DNA from: Azophilus sp026709365
GTDB taxonomy: Bacteria; Pseudomonadota; Gammaproteobacteria; Pseudomonadales; Azotimanducaceae
Length of the DNA stretch: 64,000 nt
Reading direction: 5' to 3'
Assembly (NCBI GenBank): GCA_965200175.1
Contig: OZ241345.1
Coordinates: 62,001-126,000, forward strand
A program made the translations under genes and the position numbers. Position 1 is the stretch's first letter; every line of letters begins with the position of its first letter. The notes under the pieces are model-generated. The model saw only the letters and a list, made by a program, of their open reading frames with translations. It did not search any database and was not told the origin of the DNA. Positions 1 to 8,466 of the stretch are shown piece after piece.

Positions 1-77
1 AAGCTGAGCAGCGCGTTGAACAGCAGATCGGTGAAGGCGTCCTGGGCGTCCCGCTGGCGGTAGATCCTATGGCGCAT
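1..77 (-). CDS. 5' fragment of an unrecognised protein, cut by the window edge
   Basis: Only the first 25 codons lie in the window. An ATG at 77 opens a frame (begins MRHRIYRQRDAQDAFTDLLF) that reaches the left edge without a stop. It overlaps the 3' end of the ExbB/MotA-like gene by 11 bases, so the two are probably one translationally coupled operon. By position it could be the partner that such channel proteins need (ExbD/TolR- or OmpA-like). No domain can be recognised in 25 residues, so that role is inference from context only. Confidence 0.55.
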   Translation of the reverse strand, partial: MRHRIYRQRDAQDAFTDLLFNALLS

Positions 78-738
78 GATCCGCCGCCACCACCGAAAGA
101 CGAGTGGCCAGCTCCGCTGCCGAGGCGTCGAGAACATGGTACTGCAGCTTGAGCAGGGTGCTGGTCACCAGCCCTGCCAAGGTGGTGTAGAGGGCCACGG
201 CCATGCCGCCGCTCATCTCCATGAGCAGCCGCTGCATCAGGCTCGGATCGAACTCCTTGATCTCGCCGATGGGCATCAGCATCAGGATGAAGCCGACCAC
301 CGTGCCGAGCAGGCCGAGCTTGAGCAGCGCATCGCTGACGAAGTGGCCCAAGGCGTGCCGGTTGGCCAGGTCATCCGCGAAGGCGGTGAGCAGCGCCGCC
401 GAGTCCCCCGTCCCGCCGTCCTCGCGGTTGGCTGCAAAGCGGCCGATCAGGCTGCCATCCGCGACCGCCTCCGTCGCTTCGCCCGCCCCCGCGTCGCCCC
501 AATGCCGCTCCAGGGCGGCAAACTCCCGCCTCTCTCGGTTCAAGGCATGGGCCAGCACGAGCCAATGGCCGCTGGCCAGCGCATAGATCACCAAGATCAG
601 GTAGGAGATGTAGCTCTTGTCCGAGGTCAACGCCAAGGTCAGCGCCCCGCGATCGGCGGCCACGTAGAAGCCGAACAGGACCAGCCCCAGAATGATGAGG
701 GCCCGAGCGGTTAGGTTGGCTTCGGCAAGCGGATGCAT
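67..738 (-). CDS. MotA/TolQ/ExbB-type proton channel family protein
   Basis: A 223-residue inner-membrane protein with four predicted membrane segments, at about residues 11-28, 43-63, 139-156 and 177-196. The last two carry the pattern of the MotA/TolQ/ExbB channel domain: a glycine-rich LGLLGTVVGF stretch, then GGMAVALYTTLAGL. Known members use proton flow to energise a partner protein in the envelope; here the partner is probably the overlapping gene cut by the window edge. The ATG at 738 is the only good start, and the gene is divergent from gpsA with 55 bases between them. The sequence does not show which transport or motility process it energises. Confidence 0.75.
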   Translation of the reverse strand: MHPLAEANLTARALIILGLVLFGFYVAADRGALTLALTSDKSYISYLILVIYALASGHWLVLAHALNRERREFAALERHWGDAGAGEATEAVADGSLIGRFAANREDGGTGDSAALLTAFADDLANRHALGHFVSDALLKLGLLGTVVGFILMLMPIGEIKEFDPSLMQRLLMEMSGGMAVALYTTLAGLVTSTLLKLQYHVLDASAAELATRLSVVAADHAP

Positions 739-793
739 GGGCGCAAATTATGGCATAAGGGATACAATCGGGGCGGTGGATGAGGAGAGTGAA

Positions 794-1789
794 ATGACCG
801 GCATCGCAGTGATTGGCCTCGGCAACTTTGGCACTGCGCTGGCCCGCAACTGGGCCGTCCACGGCAAGGCGGTGCGGGGCTGGACGGTGGAGGCCGAGGT
901 TTTCGCCAGCATCGAGAGCGTTGGCGTCAACGAGAAGTACCTGCCCGGCATTGAACTGCCGGGCCTCAAGGCGACCTTGGACTTGGGGGAGGCCGTGCAA
1001 GAAGCCGACATATTGGCCTTGGCGCTGCCCTCCCATGTCGTGCTCAGCGTGGTCGATCAGTTGCTCGGCGGGCTGCGGGACGGCCAAATCCTGATTGACT
1101 TGGCCAAGGGCTTGGCGCCCAACGAGGAGCTGGTGTCCGAAGCCATCGCCGCCAAGCTGGCCGCTGCCGGGCGCAGCAATCCGCTGGCGGTGATGACCGG
1201 CCCGACCATTGCCCCGGAACTGGCGTCGGGGGTGCTGACCACAGCCTTGGTGGCATCGGCTGATGAAGCGGTTGCCCAAGGCTTGGCGATCGAACTGTCA
1301 ACGCCCACGTTCATCGTCGCACCTGCAGCCGACCCCTTGGGCGTTGAGCTCTGGGGCGCGTTCAAGAACGTCATCGCGTTGGCTTGCGGCCTGTCGGATG
1401 GCCTTAAGCTGACCGGCGGCCTGGGCGGCGACAACCTCAAGGCGGCTCTCTTCACCGTCGGCTTCAATGAAGGACGCCGAATCCTGGCCGCGCTCGGCGC
1501 CCAGCCGGAGACGGCTTTCAGCGCGGCTGGCTTGGGCGATCTGTTCGTCACCGCCACTTCGCCCCACGGCCGCAACCGGCGCACCGGCGAACTGCTCGGC
1601 TGCGGGCAGGCCCTCGACGAGGCCCTCGGCAGCACGGTCATGGTCTCCGAAGGCGTGCGGGCCACCCGCATGTTCGCCGCCCGCACCGCCGCCGCAGGCA
1701 TCTCCGCCCCCTTTGTCGCCCAACTGGCCGAACTGCTGGACGGCAAGATCGATGCCGAGGACTGCGTTCGGCGCATGCTCTCGGCCTAG
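794..1789 (+). CDS. gpsA: NAD(P)-dependent glycerol-3-phosphate dehydrogenase
   Basis: Reduces dihydroxyacetone phosphate to sn-glycerol 3-phosphate, the first committed step of phospholipid synthesis, in the cytoplasm. The 331-residue protein opens with the dinucleotide-binding loop GLGNFG (8-13). It has the conserved lysines of the family in DLAKGL (K105) and GAFKNVIAL (K191), and the C-terminal signature AGLGDLFVTATSPHGRNR near residues 245-261. The length matches the family. I chose the ATG at 794 because an AG-rich ribosome site (gaggagagtg) lies just upstream and the nucleotide loop then sits at the usual distance from the N-terminus; upstream in-frame starts would add about 34 unrelated residues. 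It is transcribed divergently from the channel gene. Confidence 0.95.
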   Translation: MTGIAVIGLGNFGTALARNWAVHGKAVRGWTVEAEVFASIESVGVNEKYLPGIELPGLKATLDLGEAVQEADILALALPSHVVLSVVDQLLGGLRDGQILIDLAKGLAPNEELVSEAIAAKLAAAGRSNPLAVMTGPTIAPELASGVLTTALVASADEAVAQGLAIELSTPTFIVAPAADPLGVELWGAFKNVIALACGLSDGLKLTGGLGGDNLKAALFTVGFNEGRRILAALGAQPETAFSAAGLGDLFVTATSPHGRNRRTGELLGCGQALDEALGSTVMVSEGVRATRMFAARTAAAGISAPFVAQLAELLDGKIDAEDCVRRMLSA

Positions 1790-1792
1790 GGC

Positions 1793-2719
1793 TTAACCCA
1801 GCAGCACCGCCTTGGCTTCGTTGAGTTGTTGGGCGATGAACGTTGAACCGCCCTTGTCGGGGTGATTTCTTGCCACCAGGCGGCGATGGGCCGCAATGAT
1901 TTCATTGCGGGTGGGATCGGCGCCCAAGCCAAGAACTTTGAGGGCTACCTGATGGGTCATGGCACCAGCGGCGGGCCCAGCGCCATTTTCACCCCGGCGC
2001 TCCTTGTTTTGATGTTGCTGCCGAAACTCATTGAAGGCGTCATGTGCATCATCCGCCCCTCCGGCGCGTTGCGCTTCCGCGATGATGGCCTCCAGATTGG
2101 GCTCGTCCACCAAGTCTATTGGCTTGCCGTCGGCGAAGTCGCTGGCGTCCGCGCTGAACAACCCGGATGTCACTACAGCCCCTCCGTACGCGCCCTCGGC
2201 TGCCATGACACCGTAAAGCTCGCGAACGACTTGGACCGGCACCTTGCGGTCTCGCCAGTGCTTGCATTGCACGAGATAGAGACCCTGGTCGTTCCTCAAC
2301 CGCAGATCCACGCCGCCGTCCGGCCCATCAGCGGCGTTGGTTCGGACCTTAAAGCCTTGGCGCCGGTAATACTCGCCGATCAGCGACTCGAACTGCCTCC
2401 AGTCCAGCAGATGGATCGCATTGGGCCTTCCGCCGCCATACGAGTCAAAACGCTTTCGCACTTTCCATTGTCTGATGGCTGAGACCACTGCTGGCAGGAG
2501 AAATACGATCGCGAGCGGCGCAAAGGTCCGTGCCATTCGGGCTAGCGTTCCTATCACCCCTGAAGCGATCGACTCTGACCCGTTGGCATCGAAGTAGTAT
2601 GGCACTACCCATCTCAAGGCGACGAAAACAACCGCCACCACGGCGACACTGACCCACCAAGGCTGGCGGCTGAGACCGTCCAGCAGCTCTTCGAGAGACG
2701 ACGCCTGCCTTCGGGCCAT
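1793..2719 (-). CDS. membrane-anchored Mrr-like nuclease fused to a C-terminal J domain
   Basis: A 308-residue protein with three visible parts. Two membrane segments lie at about 21-42 and 65-84. A restriction-endonuclease-like (Mrr cat) domain spans about 103-215. A DnaJ-like domain spans about 257-308. The nuclease part shows the PD-(D/E)XK pattern: E111, D138 in DGGVDL, and Q151-C-K153 in YLVQCKHW. The J part carries HPDKGG with the HPD tripeptide at 286-288, which in J proteins stimulates Hsp70 ATPase. Mrr-type domains cleave foreign or modified DNA. The combination suggests a membrane-tethered nuclease with an Hsp70 link, but substrate and role are inference. It is convergent with gpsA, 3 bases apart. 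Confidence 0.8.
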   Translation of the reverse strand: MARRQASSLEELLDGLSRQPWWVSVAVVAVVFVALRWVVPYYFDANGSESIASGVIGTLARMARTFAPLAIVFLLPAVVSAIRQWKVRKRFDSYGGGRPNAIHLLDWRQFESLIGEYYRRQGFKVRTNAADGPDGGVDLRLRNDQGLYLVQCKHWRDRKVPVQVVRELYGVMAAEGAYGGAVVTSGLFSADASDFADGKPIDLVDEPNLEAIIAEAQRAGGADDAHDAFNEFRQQHQNKERRGENGAGPAAGAMTHQVALKVLGLGADPTRNEIIAAHRRLVARNHPDKGGSTFIAQQLNEAKAVLLG

Positions 2720-2823
2720 GCCAGTCGATCGTTGACGCTAAGCGAGGCTCCCGATGGTAGCACTGTTCACCAGCCAACCGGCAATTCTCATTTTGGATCA
2801 ACTCTACCCTCCGTTATCCGATC

Positions 2824-2840
2824 GAGGGCAAGATGCCCTC
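2824..2840. repeat. GAGGGC-GCCCTC hairpin motif, copy 1
   Basis: A 6-bp inverted repeat (GAGGGC, 5-base loop aagat, GCCCTC) between the nuclease gene and the tolC-like gene. The same hairpin recurs near 8467, inside the MITE-like elements, and as part of the 79-bp palindrome near 57378. Confidence 0.6.
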
Positions 2841-2875
2841 GCTCCGCCCCTCTGATAGACTGGCCCGCCCTGCTC

Positions 2876-4315
2876 ATGAAGTTCAGCAGTCCCATGGACA
2901 CAACGCCCCTCCGATCCCGGTTGCGAATCCGGACGTCCATCGGCGTTTTTGCCGCCGCGGCGCTCCCGTTGCTGGCAGCGCCTGCGTTGGCGGTCGATAT
3001 CGCCGACGCCTACGCCCATGCCCAGCGGAACGATCCGGTTTTGAGCGCCGCCCAAGCGGGCTACCGGGCCAACCGGGAGATGGTTCCCCAAGCCCGGTCC
3101 GGGCTGATGCCAAGGCTCAACCTAGGCGGCACCCTCAGCCGCAACGAGCGCTCCTTCCCGGGCGCGGCGGTGCAGGATCTCGACCCCGCCAGCCCAACCT
3201 TCGGGCAGCTGCGCCAACTGCCCTCGCAAAACTACACCGACCGGGCTTGGCAGGCGCAACTGAACCAACCGGTCGTCAACGTCAGCGCTTGGTTCGATCT
3301 CAGGAGCGCCAAGTCCCGCGTTCAAGCGGCCCGGGCGGCGCTGAACGCCGCTTCCCAGAATTTAATCCTGCGGGTGGTGCAAGCCTACCTGAACGTATTG
3401 CGCGCCCAGGATCGCGTGGAGGCGGCGCAGGCTCAGGAAACGGCCGTCGGCAGGCAGCTTGAGCAGGTGCAGCAACGCTTTGAGGTGGGCTTGGTGGCCA
3501 TCACCGACGTCCTGGAAGCCCAAGCAGCCTTCGACAATGCCGCGGTGGCCCGCATTCAAGCGGAGGGCGACCTGCACGTGTTCTTCAACGCGCTGACCAC
3601 GCTCACCGGCGAGGACTACCAAGCGCTGGACCGGCTCGCCGAGGCGCTGCCCATCATCAATCCGGCACCGGCCGACGAGCAAGCCTGGGTGGATGCGGCG
3701 TTGGACGCCAACCTCAACGTGCTTGCCGCGCAGGCGCAGTTGGACGCCGCCAACCGCAACTTGGCGGCCCGGCGCGCCGCCCACCTGCCGACGCTCGACG
3801 GCTCCGTCTCGCACAGCTACTTCCAAACCGGCGGGATCGCTTTTCTCGGCGACAAGACGGAGACCACGACCTATGCGCTGACCATGAACCTGCCCATCTA
3901 CCAAGGCGGCTTCACCCACTCCCGGCGCAAGGAGGCGCGGGCCTTGGCCGACCAGGCCCGCGATGAGCTCCTGAACCAGCAACTCACCGTCACCCGGGAT
4001 GCGCGCAGCTTGTTCCAGAACGTCGCCACGGACGTGGTTCGGGTCGGCGCCCGCCTCAAGGCGATCGCCTCCAGCCAATCAGCGCTCGAAGCCACCGAAA
4101 CCGGCTATGAAGTGGGCACCCGCAACATCGTCGATGTGCTGCAGGCGCAGCAGCGGCTTTACGCCTCCCAGTTCGACTACGCCGATTCACGTTACAACTA
4201 CGTGATCGACCTCATGGCGCTCAAGCAGGTGGCCGGCGCCTTGGCGGAGGAGGACGTGATGGAGTTGAATCAATTCGCCGACGCCGCCAATCCCGTGTTG
4301 AGGAGCGCTCCCTAG
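2876..4315 (+). CDS. tolC: TolC-family outer-membrane channel protein
   Basis: A 479-residue outer-membrane efflux protein. Family members form a trimeric channel-tunnel through outer membrane and periplasm for type I secretion and multidrug pumps. An N-terminal signal peptide (hydrophobic stretch about 22-36, likely cut after the ALA at 37-39) precedes VDIADAYAHAQRNDP, the usual mature start of TolC proteins. The body is alanine- and glutamine-rich helical sequence, and the typical motif QRFEVGLVAITDVLEAQ recurs near the C-terminus as YEVGTRNIVDVLQAQQRLY, the internal duplication of the family. Start chosen at 2876 for the signal peptide; ATG 2894 is an alternative. The 3' end overlaps convergent waaA by 4 bases. 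No pump genes are adjacent. Confidence 0.9.
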   Translation: MKFSSPMDTTPLRSRLRIRTSIGVFAAAALPLLAAPALAVDIADAYAHAQRNDPVLSAAQAGYRANREMVPQARSGLMPRLNLGGTLSRNERSFPGAAVQDLDPASPTFGQLRQLPSQNYTDRAWQAQLNQPVVNVSAWFDLRSAKSRVQAARAALNAASQNLILRVVQAYLNVLRAQDRVEAAQAQETAVGRQLEQVQQRFEVGLVAITDVLEAQAAFDNAAVARIQAEGDLHVFFNALTTLTGEDYQALDRLAEALPIINPAPADEQAWVDAALDANLNVLAAQAQLDAANRNLAARRAAHLPTLDGSVSHSYFQTGGIAFLGDKTETTTYALTMNLPIYQGGFTHSRRKEARALADQARDELLNQQLTVTRDARSLFQNVATDVVRVGARLKAIASSQSALEATETGYEVGTRNIVDVLQAQQRLYASQFDYADSRYNYVIDLMALKQVAGALAEEDVMELNQFADAANPVLRSAP

Positions 4316-5580
4316 ACTACTTGGATGTGCTCGCGCAGCAGGGCCTTGATTTTGGTAAGCGCGCCGCCGTTGCGCCGCACCACGCCCAAGGCCCGTTGTC
4401 CGGCCTGACGGCGGGCGGACGCATCGCCCAGCAGTTCGATCACCGCCTCCGCCAACTCGCTTGCGTTGCCCACCCGCGTCAGGCAACGGCCTGCCGCGAA
4501 GGCGGCGGCCACTTCGGTGAAGTTGAAGTCCGAGGGCCCCATCACCAGCGGCTGGCCGCAAATGGCCGCCTCAATGGGATTGTGGCCACCCCTCGGCACT
4601 AGGCTGCCGCCGATGAACGCCACTTGCGACAGCCCGTAGAGGGCCTGCAGCGCGCCCATCCGGTCGCCAACCACCACCTCGACGGAGTCGCTTGGTGGCC
4701 GGCTTAGGCTGGCCACCGAAAAGCCCCGGTTCTTTGCCATCTCAAGAACCTCGCTGCTGCGGACGGGATGGCGCGGCACGAGCACCAAGCACGCGCTTGA
4801 CAGGCGTTCGCGCACTTGTTGGTGGGCCTGCAGCACGATGGCCTCCTCGCCGGCATGGGTGCTGGCGGCGATCCAGACCGGCCGGTCGGCCAAGCGCAGC
4901 GCGGTGCGCAACGCCGCCACTGCCCCGGCATGGTTCGCTGGCAGGGCAATGTCGAACTTGACGCTGCCCGTGGTGACCACCTTGTTCGGCTCTGCGCCCA
5001 AGGCTTGGAAGCGCTGGGCATGGTCTGGGTATTGGCAGCCGATCACGCGCAACTGGCCCAGCACCGTTTCGGCCAGCTTCGGGATGCGCCCGTACCCCCG
5101 CGCCGAGCGTTCGGACAGCCGGGCATTGACCAGCAGCGTCGGCACGCCGCGCCGATGCGCCTCACCGATCAGGTTGGGCCAGAGTTCGGTCTCGATCAGG
5201 ATCAGCAGCCGAGGCCGCACGGCGTCGAAGAAAGCGCGTACCGCGAAGGGGAAGTCGTAGGGCGCGTAGCAATGGGCCACCTTGTCGCCCAGCCGCCGGA
5301 TGATCTGCTCCGAACCCGTCGGCGTCATGGCCGTCACCAGAAAGGGCAGTGCCGGGAACTCGTCGGCCAAGGCCTCAATAAGCGGTCCTGCGGCAATGGC
5401 CTCGCCCGCCGAGACGGCATGAAACCACACCCCGCCCTTGGGGATGGCCGTCGGCGGGTGCCCGAATCGTTCGCCAATGCGCTCGCCGTAGCCCGGCTCC
5501 CGCCGCGAGCGCCACCACAGGCGCAGCGGCACAATGGGCAGCGCCAGCCAGAGCAGGATGCGATACAGCGCGTGTGCCAT
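4312..5580 (-). CDS. waaA: 3-deoxy-D-manno-octulosonic acid (Kdo) transferase
   Basis: Transfers Kdo from CMP-Kdo to lipid A precursor at the cytoplasmic face of the inner membrane, the first step of lipopolysaccharide core assembly. The 422-residue protein has an N-terminal membrane anchor (about 5-22) and then the GT-B fold of the family: GGVWFHAVSAGE, PFLVTAMTPTGS, the YAPYDFPFAV stretch, ETELWPNLI, LVNARLSERSARGY, and the C-terminal sugar-nucleotide region with FIGGSLVPRGGHNPIEAA. The length is normal. It fits with hldE further along, which makes the heptose added next. The gene ends in a 4-base overlap with the convergent tolC-like gene. Confidence 0.95.
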   Translation of the reverse strand: MAHALYRILLWLALPIVPLRLWWRSRREPGYGERIGERFGHPPTAIPKGGVWFHAVSAGEAIAAGPLIEALADEFPALPFLVTAMTPTGSEQIIRRLGDKVAHCYAPYDFPFAVRAFFDAVRPRLLILIETELWPNLIGEAHRRGVPTLLVNARLSERSARGYGRIPKLAETVLGQLRVIGCQYPDHAQRFQALGAEPNKVVTTGSVKFDIALPANHAGAVAALRTALRLADRPVWIAASTHAGEEAIVLQAHQQVRERLSSACLVLVPRHPVRSSEVLEMAKNRGFSVASLSRPPSDSVEVVVGDRMGALQALYGLSQVAFIGGSLVPRGGHNPIEAAICGQPLVMGPSDFNFTEVAAAFAAGRCLTRVGNASELAEAVIELLGDASARRQAGQRALGVVRRNGGALTKIKALLREHIQVV

Positions 5581-5643
5581 GACGGGTGATGTGGGTTCGG
5601 ATCGCTCTCTTGTTGGGCGGCGGCAGCCCGTCGCGCAACCATA

Positions 5644-6081
5644 TTAACGCTCAAACAAGGCGGCGCCGGCTCGGCGAGCGGCAGTCAGCATCCGTTGATC
5701 GTTGGTGGCCAAGGCGCCGCCCAACCGCAGGACGAGTTCCAGATAGGCGGCATCGTACGCGGACAATCCGAATTGGATGCTTAGGGCGAAGGTTGCGGTT
5801 GCGGCCCGTCCATGGCTGGACGCATCGGTGCTGATCGGCAGCAGCGCGAGCTGCTCGAAGTATCGCGTCACGTTGGCTTGCGACACTTGATCCCTCCGCA
5901 CTAGGGTGGCCGCCACATGCGCCGCCTCGTAATGCCATATCGTGGGCACGTGGAATCGGCATCCATTCGCTGCTTGGCGAATCACCGAAAGCGCATACTG
6001 GTTGTTTGCGGGGTTATCGGCATCCGGCCAAAGCAGGCACGTGTTGATGCTGTTGTCCAGCACGATGACTTCCGCTGCCAC
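5644..6081 (-). CDS. VapC-like PIN-domain ribonuclease toxin
   Basis: A 145-residue PIN-domain protein. The acidic residues expected of the metal-binding nuclease site are visible: D9 in VLDNS, E52 in WHYEAAH, D110 in LSAYDAAYLE and D128 in ATNDQRM. VapC toxins cleave RNA, commonly tRNA, when the antitoxin is lost. It overlaps the upstream antitoxin by one base, so the pair is co-translated. The site appears intact, so the toxin is probably functional. The RNA target cannot be read from the sequence. Confidence 0.85.
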   Translation of the reverse strand: MAAEVIVLDNSINTCLLWPDADNPANNQYALSVIRQAANGCRFHVPTIWHYEAAHVAATLVRRDQVSQANVTRYFEQLALLPISTDASSHGRAATATFALSIQFGLSAYDAAYLELVLRLGGALATNDQRMLTAARRAGAALFER

Positions 6082-6341
6082 TAATCGCGCCCCATTTCCT
6101 GCATCCGGCGCAGTTCCTCTTGGGTGCCGCCTGCGTCGGCTGCCAACTGCGTCTTCTGCAAGGTGGCAAGTCCTTGGATGGCCTCGCCTATGCGTTCATC
6201 GTCGGCTGGCGCCTTGCGGATCTCTACCTGCGGCACACCGTTGTTGGTGACGATGACCGTCTCCCCAGCAGCCGCTCGCCGGAAGATCTCCGCTTGCTTG
6301 GCCTTGCATTCGTACGCTGTGACATGGAGCGACTTGTTCAT
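6081..6341 (-). CDS. Phd/YefM-type antitoxin of the PIN toxin
   Basis: An 86-residue protein beginning MNKSLHVTAYECKAKQAEIF, then GETVIVTNNGVPQVEIRKA. This is the pattern of Phd/YefM antitoxins: an N-terminal DNA-binding fold and a C-terminal tail that wraps the toxin. It directly precedes the PIN toxin with a one-base overlap. Two palindromes 25-54 bases upstream of its start (6366-6373 and 6383-6395) are candidate operators for autorepression by the complex, the usual control of such loci. Confidence 0.85.
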   Translation of the reverse strand: MNKSLHVTAYECKAKQAEIFRRAAAGETVIVTNNGVPQVEIRKAPADDERIGEAIQGLATLQKTQLAADAGGTQEELRRMQEMGRD

Positions 6342-6365
6342 GTTGCCTGCTCGACCTAAATGCCA

Positions 6366-6395
6366 GACTAGTCATTAGGATAGACTAGGTTAGTC
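6366..6395. promoter_or_regulatory. paired palindromes, probable operator of the first toxin-antitoxin operon
   Basis: GACTAGTC (6366-6373) is a perfect 8-bp palindrome. GACTAggtTAGTC (6383-6395) repeats the same half-sites with a 3-base spacer. They lie just upstream of the antitoxin start at 6341. Two copies of one half-site pair next to a Phd-type antitoxin is what an autoregulatory operator looks like; binding is inferred. Confidence 0.55.
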
Positions 6396-6498
6396 ACGTC
6401 ATCAACGCTCCCCATCTTTGGCGGAGTCCGGTTTCAAGACCAAGCGTGAGCCAAACCGATAAACTACCTGCACGAGCAATGCCGTCAACGAGGCGATC

Positions 6499-7662
6499 AT
6501 GGCCAAAAGGACAATCCACACCGACGCCGTCATCATCGGCGGCGGCATCGCCGGGCTTTGGCTGCTGAACGCGCTGCGCCGTGCCGGGTACGGCGCGGTG
6601 CTGCTCGAGTCCCGCCGTCTCGGCAGCCATCAGACCTTGGCCTCCCAAGGCGTGATTCACGGCGGGCTGAAGTACGCGCTCGATGGCGTGCCGAACCGGG
6701 CCAGCGAGACCATCTCCGGCATGCCGGCGCGCTGGCGGGCCTGCTTGGCGGGCAATGGCGAAATGGACTTGGCTGGTCTGGAGCCGTTGAGCGAGCACGC
6801 CTATCTCTTTGCCGAGCCAAGCAGCTCCGAGCCGCTCCCGGCATTCTTCGCCAGCGAGGCGCTGAACAGCGCAGCGCAGCGTTTGCCGGCCGAGGAGTAT
6901 CCTGAATTCCTGCGCTCGAACGCCTTCAAGGGCCTTGTCTATCGGCTCAACGACTTGGTCCTCGATCCGGTGCGCCTCACCGAGCGCTTGGCCAGCCTCG
7001 GCGCACCGCATGTTTACACGGCACCTAGGATAGATCGAATCCATGACGGCGCTGACGCGGCGCGCATCGAAGTCGGCAACCTGCGCATCGCCTGCCGACG
7101 CTTGATCCTGGCGGCTGGGGCCGGCAACGAAGCGCTGCTGAAGCGCTTGGGCCTGCCGGTGGCCATGCAGCGCCGCTCCCTGCACCAAGTCGTGGTTCGG
7201 CATCCCGATGCGGCCCCGTTCTTCGGCCACTGCCTGACGGACAACCAAGGCGCGGAGCCCCGTCTGACCATCACCAGCCATCGCGCCGGCAGCGCCGGCA
7301 GCTGGCTGTGGTGCGTCGGCGGGCGGCTCGCCACCAGCGGCTCTGATCGGAGCGCGGCGGACCAGCGCCAGTTCGCCCGCAGCGAACTCGCCGCCTGCGT
7401 GCCCTGGATCGATTGGCGGGATGCGGAGATCGAATGCTTCCGCTTGGACCGGGCCGAGCCTCGGCAAGCCGAGGGCCAACGTCCGGATGAGGCCTTCGCC
7501 GAGGTGCAAAGCAGTTGCATCGTGTGCTGGCCCACCAAGCTCACCCTGACGCCGGATCTCGGCCAGAAGGTGTTGGCGTTCATGCCCCCCCCGAAACACC
7601 CCGCGCACCCGCCGCTCGACCTGCCTCCTGCGGCGTTGGGCACCGCTCCTTGGGCGACCTAA
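6499..7662 (+). CDS. FAD-dependent oxidoreductase (DAO family)
   Basis: A 387-residue cytoplasmic flavoprotein. The Rossmann FAD-binding motif VIIGGGIAGLWLL sits at 11-23, followed by LLESRRLGSHQTLASQGVIHGG, where the SQG(V/I)HGG turn is typical of the D-amino-acid oxidase / glycerol-3-phosphate dehydrogenase-like superfamily. A second flavin-contacting stretch, LILAAGAGNEALL, lies in the middle. The substrate is unknown. The aldo/keto reductase starts 13 bases after its stop, so the two probably form one transcription unit and may act on the same metabolite. The C-terminus is rich in proline and alanine. Confidence 0.8.
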   Translation: MAKRTIHTDAVIIGGGIAGLWLLNALRRAGYGAVLLESRRLGSHQTLASQGVIHGGLKYALDGVPNRASETISGMPARWRACLAGNGEMDLAGLEPLSEHAYLFAEPSSSEPLPAFFASEALNSAAQRLPAEEYPEFLRSNAFKGLVYRLNDLVLDPVRLTERLASLGAPHVYTAPRIDRIHDGADAARIEVGNLRIACRRLILAAGAGNEALLKRLGLPVAMQRRSLHQVVVRHPDAAPFFGHCLTDNQGAEPRLTITSHRAGSAGSWLWCVGGRLATSGSDRSAADQRQFARSELAACVPWIDWRDAEIECFRLDRAEPRQAEGQRPDEAFAEVQSSCIVCWPTKLTLTPDLGQKVLAFMPPPKHPAHPPLDLPPAALGTAPWAT

Positions 7663-7675
7663 TGGCCCCGACCTG

Positions 7676-8452
7676 ATGGCCCCTTTGGGTGACTTGGTGG
7701 AAAGACGCCCCCTAGGCCGAACCGGCATCGAAACCTCGCTGCTGGGCCTTGGCACGGTGAAGTTCGGGCGCACCCGAGGCCTCAAGTATCCGCAGTCCTT
7801 TCGCCTGCCCTCCGACGCCGAGGCGCGCCGCCTGCTCGATGCCGCCCGCAGCCTCGGCGTCAACTTGGTCGATACGGCGCCAGCCTACGGCGCCAGCGAG
7901 GAGCGTTTGGGAGCATTGTTGGCCGGACAGCGCGACGAATGGGTGCTCGCCACCAAGGTGGGGGAGGAGTTCGACGGCATGGGCTCCAACTTCAACTTCA
8001 CCCCGGAGCACATTGCCATGAGCGTGCGGCGTTCGTTGCGGCGGCTGCGCACCGACCGCTTGGACGTGGCGCTCATCCACTCCAACGGCGACGATACGCG
8101 AATCATCAACGGCTTGGGCGCCTTGGACTGCTTGGCGGACCTCAAGGCCCAAGGGCTGATCCGCGCCGTCGGCCTATCCCACAAGAGCGTCAGCGGCGGC
8201 CAAGCGGCGCTGGCCGCCGGCGCCGACGTCATCATGGCGACGGTCAACGCCGCCTACTTGGATGAGGTGGATCTCATTGCCGAGGCGCAGGCCCTCGGCT
8301 GCGGGGTGTTGGTCAAGAAGGCCCTCAACAGCGGCCGCGCCGGTCCCGCCAGCCTGAATCGCGTGGCGGACCTGCCCGGCGTCAGCAGCATCGTGGTCGG
8401 CACCCTGAATCCGGAGCACCTCGCCGAAAACGTCGGCGCCCTGCGCGGCTAA
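7676..8452 (+). CDS. aldo/keto reductase
   Basis: A 258-residue NADPH-dependent oxidoreductase of the aldo/keto reductase family. The catalytic tetrad is visible: D66 in VDTAPAYG, Y71, K94 in LATKVGEE and H135 in VALIHSN. The nucleotide-binding end of the barrel, around GVSSIVVGTLNPEHL, closes the protein. The ATG at 7676 is used because the ATG 15 bases earlier runs into a stop. It follows the FAD oxidoreductase closely; substrate unknown. The gene is convergent with a PIN toxin gene, with a short hairpin between. Confidence 0.85.
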   Translation: MAPLGDLVERRPLGRTGIETSLLGLGTVKFGRTRGLKYPQSFRLPSDAEARRLLDAARSLGVNLVDTAPAYGASEERLGALLAGQRDEWVLATKVGEEFDGMGSNFNFTPEHIAMSVRRSLRRLRTDRLDVALIHSNGDDTRIINGLGALDCLADLKAQGLIRAVGLSHKSVSGGQAALAAGADVIMATVNAAYLDEVDLIAEAQALGCGVLVKKALNSGRAGPASLNRVADLPGVSSIVVGTLNPEHLAENVGALRG

Positions 8453-8466
8453 GCGCGGGTGGCTGC

